The notes under the pieces: generated by a model
What the model saw: the letters and a program-made list of their open reading frames with translations, nothing else
Database searches by the model: none
What the model was told of the DNA's origin: nothing
Made by a program: the position numbers and the translations under genes
Assembly: GCA_900472575.1 (NCBI GenBank)
Contig: UCIV01000025.1
Location: 1 to 64,000, forward strand
DNA length: 64,000 nt
Origin: Hyphomicrobiales bacterium
GTDB taxonomy: Bacteria > Pseudomonadota > Alphaproteobacteria > Rhizobiales > Rhizobiaceae
Direction of reading: 5' to 3'
Shown: piece after piece, positions 46,829-55,062 of the stretch
Layout: each line of letters opens with the position of its first letter
Numbering within the stretch: the stretch's first letter is position 1

Positions 46829-47632
46829 GCTTAACGACTTTGTTGTGACCGTGCTGGTATTCAGTGACCATGACCGAGATCTCGCCTGCTCACTTTAGAC
46901 GCCACCGATTCCCCGCCGAGATCATTGCCCATGCGGTCTGGCTCTATTACCGGTTTCCGCTCAGCTTTCGTGACGTCGAAGCTCTGCTTGCCGAGCGCGG
47001 CATTGACGTCTCGTTCCAGACCGTGTCGGAATGGGCTGCGAAGTTCGGTCTCAAATTCGCCAACCAACTTCGCCGGCGCTCGCGAGGCCATTTTGCCGAT
47101 AAGTGGCAGCTTGATGAGATGTTGGTGACGATCAAGGGAAAGAAATATTGGCTGTGGCGCGCCGTCGATGCCAACGGCTATGTCCTCGATGCGCTACTGC
47201 AAAGCCGAAGGAACAAGCGCGCAGCGGTACGGCTGATGCGAAAGCTGCTCAAAGGCTAGGGCGCCACCCCGCGGGTGATGGTCACGGACAGATTGCGGTC
47301 CTACTCTGCCGCGAAGGCGGAGCTGATGCCTGGCATCGAGCATCGCTCACACAAGGGTCTCAACAACCGAGCCGAGAATTCACACCTGCCTTTGCGACGA
47401 CGCGAACGGCGCATGATGCGCTTCAAGTCGGCACGGCAATGCCAGCGTTTCATTTCCACCCATGGCCAGATCGCCAACCTCTTTCTTCTTCACCGCAAAC
47501 ATCTGACCGCAGCAGATCATCGAAAGCTTCGCTCTCACGCTATCGCGGCATGGCGAGATATCACCATGTCGATCAGCGCCTGAAACCTGGCCGATGCCGA
47601 TCACCGTGCCATAGCCAAACTTAAGGCGACGC
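46823..47632. mobile_element. IS6-family insertion sequence
   Basis: About 810 bases. Ends carry short inverted repeats: GCGTCGGCTTAA at the left and GCGTCGCCTTAA on the opposite strand at the right. Size and single transposase gene fit the IS6 family. No eight-base target duplication is visible, which suggests later recombination or deletion at one side. It sits at the truncation point of the EamA remnant. Confidence 0.7.
46870..47583 (+). pseudogene. IS6-family transposase with in-frame TAG
   Basis: The frame opens MTEISPAHFRRHRFPAEIIA, with WQLDEMLVTIKGKKYWLWRAVDANG (first Asp). After KLLKG a TAG at 47257-47259 interrupts. The same frame goes on as GATPRVMVTDRLRSYSAAKAE (second Asp) and NNRAENSHLPLRRRERR (Glu). 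Relatives have Gln at the stop, so CAG to TAG is the probable change. The intact protein would be 237 residues. The element is probably immobile unless the stop is suppressed. Confidence 0.8.
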
Positions 47633-47854
47633 CCCGCCCGGCTGACTTTCGCCCCGCACCAACGGCTCCGGGGCGCTATCGTTTAGAAGATCTCGCCGCC
47701 ACCTATAGAGTGGGCGACTCCATCAAGATCCCCTGCGCTGTCCGCACTCGTCCGTCGAGGTAGGATTCTTGAACCTGACGCCAACACCACCGCCATAAGC
47801 AGCTGGGCTCGCCCCTGGTGGCTGATCTCAGGTGGCGGCCAACCAGTGATCGTT

Positions 47855-49522
47855 CTAGGATTGATGCTCGGCAATCTTGCCTCTGATTATGCTTGTTGCA
47901 ATCTTCGAGACTACGTTCAGACGCTGCTCAGTGTCAGAATCTTGGAAGGCCTTGTCGAGCATATCAACGTAGCTCTGAAAACGTTCGAGTTCCTGCTCGA
48001 ATACACTCGCATAAGACCCCCCGTCGTAATGCAGATCGCCGAACTCCTGCGCTGCAGTCGCAAGAATAAAATAGCCAGCGGCTCGATCCGGTTCCGCCAG
48101 GGCTGCCTGCCGTGCTGCAACTGCCGCTGCCTGATAGGCACGTGCACCATTGCCCTTCTCGCGGATGATATCGGTGATGCTGCTGAACATGGAAACTTTC
48201 GCCTTTCCTGTCTGGTTTGAAACTGTTGCCCGCTCGGCTGTTCCTGTGAAGCCGCCGAGGAATTGATAAAGAATGCCGGTTGCGAGGCCGAAGTCGTCGA
48301 TCTCCATCGCTTCCTGCGGATTGTGCGAGCCGTTGCGGTTGCGAATGAAGATCATCGCCGAGGGAATGCCGGCCTTGGAAAACACGGCCGCGTCATGGCC
48401 GCCGCCCGAGGGAATGGCCGATGCCGGCACGCCGGTGGTCTCCGATGCCGTTTGCAGCATGGCGATCAACCTTTCGTCGCAGAGCGCGGGGCTGGTCCAC
48501 AGCGCCTGGCCGAGGTCGAAACGGACGGCACGTTCACGCTCGATGCGCCCGACATGGGAGAGCACGAGCGCGTGCATCGTCTCCAGCATCCCGCTGTCCT
48601 GACTGCGAATGTCGAGGCTGAATTCGACACTGTCGGGAATGCGGGAAAGAGCGTGTTTCTGCTGGTCGGTAGAAACCATGCCGCTGGTCACGACGAGGTC
48701 GCGGCCCTTGGCGACGAAATCGTGCCAGGCGGCATCGAGCACATTGAGGAGTTCCGCCATGGCCAGAACTGGGTCATGCCGGTAGGCCAGCGGAACGGCG
48801 CCGGAATGGCCGGCCTCTCCGAAGCAGGCGATCTTCCTGTAGCGGAAATTGCCGCGGATGCCCGAAACGATCGCCGCCGGCAGATTGCGCTCGATCAGCA
48901 CCGGGCCCTGTTCGATATGAACTTCCAGATAGGCGCTGACCGTCGCGCCATCGAGAAGCGGTTTGCCTGCGCGCACCGGCGCCATGTCGATGCCGGTCGC
49001 CTGCATGTGTTCGTCGAGCGTGCGGCCGTCGGCCCGGTGGCGTGCTGCAAGTTCATCGGCAAAAAGAGCGCCGACCAGCGCCTTCGAGCCGATATAGCAG
49101 GGGCCGAACCAGGCGCTTTCCTCGCCGCGCATGGCAATCACCTTGACGGGAGCGGGAAAGACAAATCCTTCCCGGCAAGCGCGCACTAGGCACAGAAGGC
49201 CAGAGAGAACGCCGGCGAGACCATCGAAATTGCCGCCGCGCGGCACGCTGTCCACATGTGAGCCAATTAGCGTGAAACGCGGAGTTCTCCGGTGTTCGGG
49301 CAGGCTGAAGACGACGTTGCTGCCGGCATCCCATTCCGCCACCAGGCCTTCCGATTGTGCGAAATCGATCAGGTATTCCAGCGTCGACGTTTCGATCTCG
49401 GAAAAAGCCGGGCGGCTGACACCGTCGACATCGGCGGTGCGGGCGGCGATCTCGGCAAACAGACGTTCGGCCGTGGCGTTCAGGTCGAAGACTTCCGCTG
49501 TCTTGAGAAGGGCGGCAGGCAT
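47855..49522 (-). CDS. M20-type amidase/hydantoinase (N-carbamoyl-amino-acid hydrolase type) with extra C-terminal domain
   Basis: A 555-residue protein. Residues 1-420 are a Zn-dependent amidase of the HyuC/beta-ureidopropionase family: LIGSHVDSVPRGGNFDGLAG (His, Asp metal ligands), MRGEESAWFG (Glu), YLEVHIEQGPVL, GNFRYRKIACFGEAGHSGAVPL, and SGGGHDAAVFSKAGIP (His). These enzymes hydrolyse N-carbamoyl amino acids or related ureides. Residues about 425-555 (SITDIIREKGNGARAYQAAAV onward) are a helical extension not usual in the family. The gene starts one base inside the pyrD-like stop (TGATG). Confidence 0.87.
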   Translation of the reverse strand: MPAALLKTAEVFDLNATAERLFAEIAARTADVDGVSRPAFSEIETSTLEYLIDFAQSEGLVAEWDAGSNVVFSLPEHRRTPRFTLIGSHVDSVPRGGNFDGLAGVLSGLLCLVRACREGFVFPAPVKVIAMRGEESAWFGPCYIGSKALVGALFADELAARHRADGRTLDEHMQATGIDMAPVRAGKPLLDGATVSAYLEVHIEQGPVLIERNLPAAIVSGIRGNFRYRKIACFGEAGHSGAVPLAYRHDPVLAMAELLNVLDAAWHDFVAKGRDLVVTSGMVSTDQQKHALSRIPDSVEFSLDIRSQDSGMLETMHALVLSHVGRIERERAVRFDLGQALWTSPALCDERLIAMLQTASETTGVPASAIPSGGGHDAAVFSKAGIPSAMIFIRNRNGSHNPQEAMEIDDFGLATGILYQFLGGFTGTAERATVSNQTGKAKVSMFSSITDIIREKGNGARAYQAAAVAARQAALAEPDRAAGYFILATAAQEFGDLHYDGGSYASVFEQELERFQSYVDMLDKAFQDSDTEQRLNVVSKIATSIIRGKIAEHQS

Positions 49523-50457
49523 CAGGCATACTCCGCAAGGGTGATGGTTTCGTCAGCAAGTCGTGCCGAGCCGATCAGGGCGTCGAGCGAGGCGAGGCCA
49601 CGTGCGGCAAGCGTTGCCTCAAGCTCTGCTACCAGACGCGGCATGGTGTTGGGGCTGATGAAGGTGGCGGTGCCCACCTGCACGGCGCGGGCACCGGCCA
49701 TCAGGTATTCGATCACATCATCGACGCTGGAAATGCCGCCGCAGCCGATCACCGGGATGGCAACGGCCTTGGCGCATTGATAGGTCATGCGTAGCGTGAT
49801 CGGCTTCAGTGCCGGGCCGGACAGGCCGCCCATGACATTGCCGAGCTTGATTTCGCCGCTGCGGCTGTCGATCGCCATGGCCAGCATGGTGTTGGCCGTC
49901 ACCAGCGCATCGGCACCGGCGGCTTCCGCCGCCAGCGCTACGTCCACCACTTCGCCTGTATTGGGAGACAGCTTTGCCCAGATCGGCAGGTAGGTGGCGG
50001 ACCGGATCTTGCGGATGACGTCCTCGGTGGAGCCGGGGCGCATTGCAAAGGCCTTGCCATGGTCCTCGAGATTCGGGCAGGAAATGTTGACCTCGATCGC
50101 CGCCACGCCCGGCACACTCACCTCTTCGGCAAAACGGGCAAAGTCGTCGGCGGTATTGGCGGAGATGCTGATCACCAGCGGAGCCTCGTAAGCGGCATAG
50201 AAGGGAATGGTGTTCTTCACGAACCATTCGGCGCCCTTGCTCGGAATGCCGATCGAATTCAGCATCGCGCCATTGACCTCGCAGACGCGCGGCACCGGAT
50301 TGCCGGAGCGTTTTTCGCGGGTGATCGTCTTGGTGACATGCGCGCCGATGCAGTCGAGATCGAAGACCTCGGCCAGTTCCTCGGAAAACGTCCCGGAGGC
50401 CGGCATGATCGGGTTTTTCAGCGTCAATGCGCCGATCCGGGTGGAAAGGTCGGCCAT
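49522..50457 (-). CDS. dihydroorotate dehydrogenase, class 1B type
   Basis: A 311-residue FMN protein with the PyrD-1B pattern: LTLKNPIMPASGTFSEEL, GAHVTKTITREKRSGNP, NSIGIPSKGAEWF, VEVNISCPN-like (EVNISCPNLEDHGKAF, with the Cys base), IWAKLSPNTGEVV, ANTMLAMAIDSRSG and VIGCGGISSVDDVIEYLMAGA. It pairs with the PyrK-like gene directly upstream (overlap at 50457). In this locus it more likely takes part in pyrimidine breakdown or a reductive step than in biosynthesis, which would have its own pyrD. Confidence 0.87.
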   Translation of the reverse strand: MADLSTRIGALTLKNPIMPASGTFSEELAEVFDLDCIGAHVTKTITREKRSGNPVPRVCEVNGAMLNSIGIPSKGAEWFVKNTIPFYAAYEAPLVISISANTADDFARFAEEVSVPGVAAIEVNISCPNLEDHGKAFAMRPGSTEDVIRKIRSATYLPIWAKLSPNTGEVVDVALAAEAAGADALVTANTMLAMAIDSRSGEIKLGNVMGGLSGPALKPITLRMTYQCAKAVAIPVIGCGGISSVDDVIEYLMAGARAVQVGTATFISPNTMPRLVAELEATLAARGLASLDALIGSARLADETITLAEYA

Positions 50458-51311
50458 CACATCGCCTCCTGCAGATCGAAAACCGGGCCTTCGCGGCAAA
50501 CCCGCAAGTTCACCGCGCCATCGGCGCGCCGGAAGGGGCGCACGCAGGCCTGGCACATGCCGATACCGCAGGCCATGTGCTGTTCGAGCGCCACCTGTCC
50601 ACCGATGCCGTGGCGCGTGCCGATATCTTGCAGCATGCGCATCAAGCGCGAGGAACCGCAGGTGAAGAAGGCATCGATGCCGCGCGTTGCGATCAGCCCT
50701 TCGATCAAGGCCGTCAGGCTTTCGACGCCGGAATTGCCTTCTTCGTCGGTGACGGTGATGACCTCGGCGCCGCAGTCTCGAAAAAGGTCGGTCGACATCA
50801 GCAATTCGGGAAAGCGGGCGCTACAGATCGCCGTCAATGGCCGGCCGAGGCTGGCGCATTCCTTTGCCAACGGCGCAAGCGTTGCCAGTCCGACGCCACG
50901 GGCCAGCAGCAGCGGCCTTTGCCATTCCGGCCGGATCTCGAAACCTTGGCCGATCGGGCCGACGATATTCAGTGTGCCGCCCGCCTCGAGTTCGGCCAGC
51001 GCACCGGTTCCGGTGCCTGCGACCTTGTAGAGAAAGGACAGTTCGCCCCTTTCCCGGTCATAGCCGTAGATGCTCATCGGCCGGCGGAAATAGGGCTGGA
51101 AACGATCCGTCTGCGGGCAGAGCAGGTGGAAGAACTGGCCGGGCCGGCAATCGAGCACGCAATCGGGCGCGGCAAGAACCATCAAGCGGTACTGGCCGTT
51201 CACCCATTCGTGGCTTTTGATGCGGGCCTCCAGCTCATGAATGGAAGGCTGCCGCAGAAGGGCAGCGGGCGCAAAGGCTGAATCGGAAATGGCACGGAGG
51301 CTGGCTGACAT
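50457..51311 (-). CDS. PyrK-like electron transfer subunit (FAD, 2Fe-2S)
   Basis: A 284-residue iron-sulfur flavoprotein of the ferredoxin-reductase type: FAD motif YFRRPMSIYGYDRERGELSFL, NAD-binding RPLLLARGVGLATLAPLAKE, and the C-terminal [2Fe-2S] ligands CGIGMCQACVRPF plus a later VCREGPVF Cys, as in PyrK. It passes electrons between NAD(P)H and the PyrD-like FMN enzyme. The start at 51311 (MSASLRAISD) is an assignment; an ATG 102 bases earlier lacks a ribosome site. Confidence 0.88.
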   Translation of the reverse strand: MSASLRAISDSAFAPAALLRQPSIHELEARIKSHEWVNGQYRLMVLAAPDCVLDCRPGQFFHLLCPQTDRFQPYFRRPMSIYGYDRERGELSFLYKVAGTGTGALAELEAGGTLNIVGPIGQGFEIRPEWQRPLLLARGVGLATLAPLAKECASLGRPLTAICSARFPELLMSTDLFRDCGAEVITVTDEEGNSGVESLTALIEGLIATRGIDAFFTCGSSRLMRMLQDIGTRHGIGGQVALEQHMACGIGMCQACVRPFRRADGAVNLRVCREGPVFDLQEAM

Positions 51312-51538
51312 GGCGGTTCCGGAAGGAAAAGGGAAAATGGGATGCCCGGCAGCGGTTGACCGCTGCTCAAGGACGTTTCTGTAATCGAAAGAGGCTTGCG
51401 ACAGCTCAGGCATCCCCGTCGTCGCGCGCGGCCGTTGGCTGAGGATCAGCGTCGGGCGAAAAGGCGATCGGACGTCATAGGGCTCTCCATGCGTTCAAAA
51501 ACAAAGCCTATTTTGGAACCGCGAATACTGTCAAGACG

Positions 51539-51556
51539 ATTCTCAAAAATGAGATT
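51539..51556. promoter_or_regulatory. XRE operator candidate 1
   Basis: ATTCTCAAAAATGAGATT, a TCTCA-AAAA-TGAGA palindrome in the divergent region between the PyrK-like gene (start 51311) and the XRE regulator (start 51645). It is 17/18 identical, on the opposite strand, to the site at 52584-52601. The pair suggests autoregulation and control of both divergent units. Confidence 0.65.
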
Positions 51557-51644
51557 GTTCGCATGAAAAATATCCGCATTGCGAATTATCCCGAGTTTGT
51601 TTAGGCATTCGAAGGTTTATCAATCCGCGAACGGGGGAATCGCC

Positions 51645-52529
51645 ATGGACTTTGTGAGTTCCACCGAGGATGTCGGCCGTCGCCTGCGCGCCTTTCGTAT
51701 GGGGGCCGGCCTCACGCCCGAAGATTTGGCAATCAGGGCAGGCGTGTCACGCGCTGCCATCTATCGATACGAATCCGGAAAACCTCCGAAGGTCGATACA
51801 CTTGGCAAGATTGCCGATCTCCTCGGTGTTTCCCTGCCGACATTGCTGGGCGTCGGGGTTGAATATATCGCATCCGCCATCAGCTTCTTCGAGCGCATGC
51901 GCCAGATGGAAGAGGATGTCGACCAGATCACCGTGATGTTCGGGCCGATTTCCTACCTGCTGACAACGGACCGCTACGACGAACTGCTACCGAAGATTTT
52001 CGATGAAAGCATTCCGCAGGATGTCGACAACCGGCCGGCGGCGCTGCGCGATATCGGCGCGCTGATGGATATCCTCAAGGCCCGCAAGGATAATTTTCGT
52101 CGCCGCAGCCCCAATATCGTCAGCCTCGTATCGGCCGCCGAACTGGAGGAATTCGCGCGCGTCGGTTTTGTCGGCGCCCATAATCCGCCCGATGTCGATC
52201 TGGCCAAGCGGCAGGCGGCGGCGCATGAAGAGATCCGCAACATCGTCCGCATGTTGCGTGAACAGCCGATCGGCGTGCAGATCGGCGTGGTGATCGATTC
52301 AATGCCGGGCGCCAGTTTCCAGGTGTTCAAGCGGGCAGACCGGGCGCAGGTCGCCGTCAGTCCGTTCCGGCTTGGCTCCTTCGCCAATATCCGTGTCGGC
52401 GTCGCCACCGTCACTGCCGCCACTGAGGCAGTGCAGCTTTACGGCAGCATGACCGACCAGTTGTGGCGGCGCAGTCTCAAGGGAGATCAGGCGGCGGATT
52501 TTATCGAAAAGACCGTATTGCAACGCTAG
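51645..52529 (+). CDS. XRE-family regulator of the nucleoside locus
   Basis: A 294-residue protein. The N-terminal HTH_3 domain covers residues about 9-65 (LRAFRMGAGLTPEDLAIRAGVSRAAIYRYESGKPPKVDTLGKIADLLGV). The remaining 220 residues are a mixed alpha/beta ligand-type domain without a clear name (SVDQ-free, MFGPISYLLTTDRYDELL, then NFRRRSPNIVSLVSAAELEEFA). GGGGGAATC lies before the ATG. It sits between the leftward catabolic genes and the rightward uptake genes, and palindromes precede both. Confidence 0.85.
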   Translation: MDFVSSTEDVGRRLRAFRMGAGLTPEDLAIRAGVSRAAIYRYESGKPPKVDTLGKIADLLGVSLPTLLGVGVEYIASAISFFERMRQMEEDVDQITVMFGPISYLLTTDRYDELLPKIFDESIPQDVDNRPAALRDIGALMDILKARKDNFRRRSPNIVSLVSAAELEEFARVGFVGAHNPPDVDLAKRQAAAHEEIRNIVRMLREQPIGVQIGVVIDSMPGASFQVFKRADRAQVAVSPFRLGSFANIRVGVATVTAATEAVQLYGSMTDQLWRRSLKGDQAADFIEKTVLQR

Positions 52530-52583
52530 GTCAAGATATGAATCTTTCTCGCATTGCACGTAAAAGGATATTCTTTTGATACA

Positions 52584-52601
52584 AATCTCATCTTTGAGAA
52601 T
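52584..52601. promoter_or_regulatory. XRE operator candidate 2
   Basis: On the minus strand the sequence is ATTCTCAAAGATGAGATT, palindrome TCTCA-N4-TGAGA, about 128 bases before the GTG start of the ABC ATPase gene. It matches operator 1 at 17 of 18 positions. It should control the uptake operon. Confidence 0.65.
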
Positions 52602-52728
52602 TTTTGTTGCGTGGGTGAATGTTTTGTGAAAGCTTGCGGCCTTTCCGGGGAAAACTGGCGACACGAGTGGGCAGGGCCCTCTCGATATCGGCATGGATCT
52701 TCCCGTTTCTGAGATACGGAGTTTTTGG

Positions 52729-53514
52729 GTGTCGCAATCTGAACGGATGATCGATATCGCGGGTGTCCACAAGACATTCGTCGCGGACCACGGAACGGTG
52801 ACGGCGCTCGAGCCGGTCACGATCACCATCAAGCAGGGTGAGTTCATCTCGATTGTCGGTCCTTCCGGCTGCGGAAAGTCGACGCTGCTGCGGTTGATTT
52901 CCGGACTCGATCACGCCAGCGGCGGCACGATCACGCTCGATACCGCCGGTCGCAAGCGCCCGGTCGGCTTCGTTTTCCAGGAGCCCGTCCTGCTGCCGTG
53001 GAAGACCATTCTCGAAAACGTCCGCTTCCCCCTCGATACCGCCGGGGTTTCCCGAGCCGAGGCCGACAAGGTTGCGCTCGATCTCATCAAGATGGTTGGG
53101 CTTGTCGGCTTCGAAAAGGCGCTGCCGCGCCAGCTTTCCGGCGGCATGCGCCAGCGCGCCGCGATTGCCCGTTCGCTTTCGGACGATCCGCCGATCCTTT
53201 TGATGGACGAGCCTTTTTCGGCCGTCGACCTGATGACGCGCGATACGCTTAACGACGAACTGCTGCGCATCTGGCAGTCGACCGGCAAGACCATCCTGCT
53301 CGTCACCCACAGTGTCGATGAGGCTGCCTATCTGGCCGACCGCGTCATGGTCATGACTGCGCGTCCCGGCAAGCTGAAATGCGTTCACGACGTCGATCTG
53401 TCCCGCCCGCGCGGCGAGGATACCAAACTCGATCCTGCCTATCATGCGCTGGTTGCCCAGCTTCGTCGCGATCTGCGCACGCCGGGTGTGGTGCACGGCG
53501 AGCGGGCGCACTGA
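52729..53514 (+). CDS. ABC ATPase (SsuB/TauB/ThiZ type)
   Basis: A 261-residue ATPase: Walker A VGPSGCGKSTLLRLISGLD, Q-loop VFQEPVLLPWKTILENVRF, signature SGGMRQRAAIARSLS, Walker B ILLMDEPFSAVDLMTRD, switch His in LVTHSVDEAAYLADRV. The GTG at 52729 has GGAG eight bases upstream; an ATG at 52747 is possible. First gene of the uptake operon with two permeases and an NMT1-type binding protein. The permease start overlaps its stop (TGATG). Confidence 0.9.
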   Translation: MSQSERMIDIAGVHKTFVADHGTVTALEPVTITIKQGEFISIVGPSGCGKSTLLRLISGLDHASGGTITLDTAGRKRPVGFVFQEPVLLPWKTILENVRFPLDTAGVSRAEADKVALDLIKMVGLVGFEKALPRQLSGGMRQRAAIARSLSDDPPILLMDEPFSAVDLMTRDTLNDELLRIWQSTGKTILLVTHSVDEAAYLADRVMVMTARPGKLKCVHDVDLSRPRGEDTKLDPAYHALVAQLRRDLRTPGVVHGERAH

Positions 53515-54278
53515 TGATCAGGCGCTTCACCGCTTGGATCGATTATGCGCTGGCACTAGCCGTGTTACTCGGCGCCTGGTGGTTCGCCACCGGCCCGATG
53601 GCCATGCCGACTTATCTCCTGCCGTCGCCGCTGCGCACCTGGAATGCGCTGGCCGGTATCGCGATGAGCGGCGAGCTCTGGGTGCATCTCGGTTTCACCG
53701 TGCAGAACATCGTGCTGGGGCTCATCCTCGGCCTCGTCGCGGGGATCGCGCTCGCCTATGTGATGACGCGCTTTCCCAAGCTCGCCATCTGGGTCGATGG
53801 CCCGCTCGTCATCCTCCAGACCGCCCCAAAAATCGCGCTGGCGCCGCTGTTCGTGGTCTGGTTCGGTTTCGGCATCCTGTCGAAGATCATCCTGATCTTC
53901 TCGCTGGTCTTCTTTCCGGTGTTCATCGGCGCAGTCGCCGGTTTCCGCACGCTCGATCCGAAGATGAAGGATCTGTCAAAACTTCTCGGTCTCGGCCATA
54001 TCCAGCGGTTTCGCCAGATCGAGCTGCCGTCGGCAATGCCGGAAATCTTTGTCGGCCTTAAGATCGGCGCGGTTCAGGCGCTGGTCGGCGCGGTGCTGGC
54101 GGAATGGATGTCCGGCAAGCTCGGCCTCGGTTACCTGATGACCTATGCCGGCGCGACCTACAAGACGCCGCTGCTGTTTGCCGCAGTGCTGCTGACGGTC
54201 GTGCTGGGTCTGCTCATGCATGTCGTCCTGACAATGCTCGAAAACCGGCTTCTGTCCTGGAAGGGTGCCAAGCGATGA
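53514..54278 (+). CDS. ABC permease 1 (SsuC/BPD type)
   Basis: A 254-residue membrane protein with six hydrophobic helices and the permease loop SKLLGLGHIQRFRQIELPSAMPEIFVGLKIG (EAA-type). Closest by pattern to SsuC/TauC/ThiX permeases. It translationally overlaps the ATPase upstream and the phosphorylase downstream (ATGA at 54275). A second, different permease gene lies at 56073, so the transporter is probably a heterodimer or one is shared. Confidence 0.88.
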   Translation: MIRRFTAWIDYALALAVLLGAWWFATGPMAMPTYLLPSPLRTWNALAGIAMSGELWVHLGFTVQNIVLGLILGLVAGIALAYVMTRFPKLAIWVDGPLVILQTAPKIALAPLFVVWFGFGILSKIILIFSLVFFPVFIGAVAGFRTLDPKMKDLSKLLGLGHIQRFRQIELPSAMPEIFVGLKIGAVQALVGAVLAEWMSGKLGLGYLMTYAGATYKTPLLFAAVLLTVVLGLLMHVVLTMLENRLLSWKGAKR

Positions 54279-55042
54279 CAAGTGCAGCCTTTCCCTGGAA
54301 GAACGGCCGCCCGCCGCATCTGCCTTGCGGTCCCGGCGATATCGCCGAGAATGTTCTCACCCCCGGCGATCCCGATCGCGTGCGCCTGCTGGCCGACATG
54401 CTGGAAGACGTGACCGATTTCGGCCGCAAGCGCGAATTCGCGCTCATCACCGGCACGTTTGAGGGCCAGCGGCTGACGATCTGCTCCACCGGAATCGGGG
54501 GTCCCTCGACCGAGATCGCGCTGGTCGAACTGGCCATGCTCGGCGCAAAGCGCGTCGTGCGCATCGGCGGCATGTCGGCGCTGGTGGCGAATTATGAACC
54601 CGGCTCGTTTGTCGCCGTCGATCGCGCCCTCGGCGATACCGGCACCGCGCGCACCTACCGCGCCGCCGGCGGTAAAGCCAAGGCCTCGCCCGCGATCGTG
54701 TCCGGTCTGGTCGATGCCGCGGCCGAGCAGGGGTTGACCTGTCGTCCCGGCATGGTCGCCTCCACCGACAGCTATTATTTCGGCCAGGACCGCCGTTATC
54801 GCCCCGTCGACGACGGGCAGGATCTGTCCGGCGCCTTCATCGACGGCTTTCTGGCTAAGGGCGCTATCGGCGTCGAGATGGAGAGCGAGATCATCATGAC
54901 GGTCGGCAGCGCCATCGGGCTCGAAACCGGTTGCCTGCTCGGCGTCCACGGAAACCGCGCCACAGACGAATGGCTCGACGATTACGAACCCACCCAGCGA
55001 AATCTCCTGCGCATTGCAGGACGTGCCTTCTCGAAACAATGA
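54275..55042 (+). CDS. nucleoside phosphorylase (uridine-phosphorylase-like)
   Basis: A 255-residue PNP/UDP-family enzyme: ENVLTPGDPDRVRLLADML (phosphate loop), STGIGGPSTEIALVELAMLGA, VRIGGMSALVANYEPGSFV, and the nucleoside-binding end GVEMESEIIMTVGSAIG (Met-Glu-Ser ribose contact). It splits a nucleoside with phosphate to base plus (deoxy)ribose-1-phosphate, inside the cell. The phosphopentomutase gene at 56825 then converts the sugar. It sits inside the uptake operon between permease and binding protein. Confidence 0.88.
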   Translation: MTSAAFPWKNGRPPHLPCGPGDIAENVLTPGDPDRVRLLADMLEDVTDFGRKREFALITGTFEGQRLTICSTGIGGPSTEIALVELAMLGAKRVVRIGGMSALVANYEPGSFVAVDRALGDTGTARTYRAAGGKAKASPAIVSGLVDAAAEQGLTCRPGMVASTDSYYFGQDRRYRPVDDGQDLSGAFIDGFLAKGAIGVEMESEIIMTVGSAIGLETGCLLGVHGNRATDEWLDDYEPTQRNLLRIAGRAFSKQ

Positions 55043-55062
55043 ACAAAAAGGGGATCACAACA

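Noticed and set aside
47683..47874. 63-residue minus-strand frame between IS6 and the amidase gene
   Set aside because: No family, weak composition and overlap with the amidase 3' end; probably chance.
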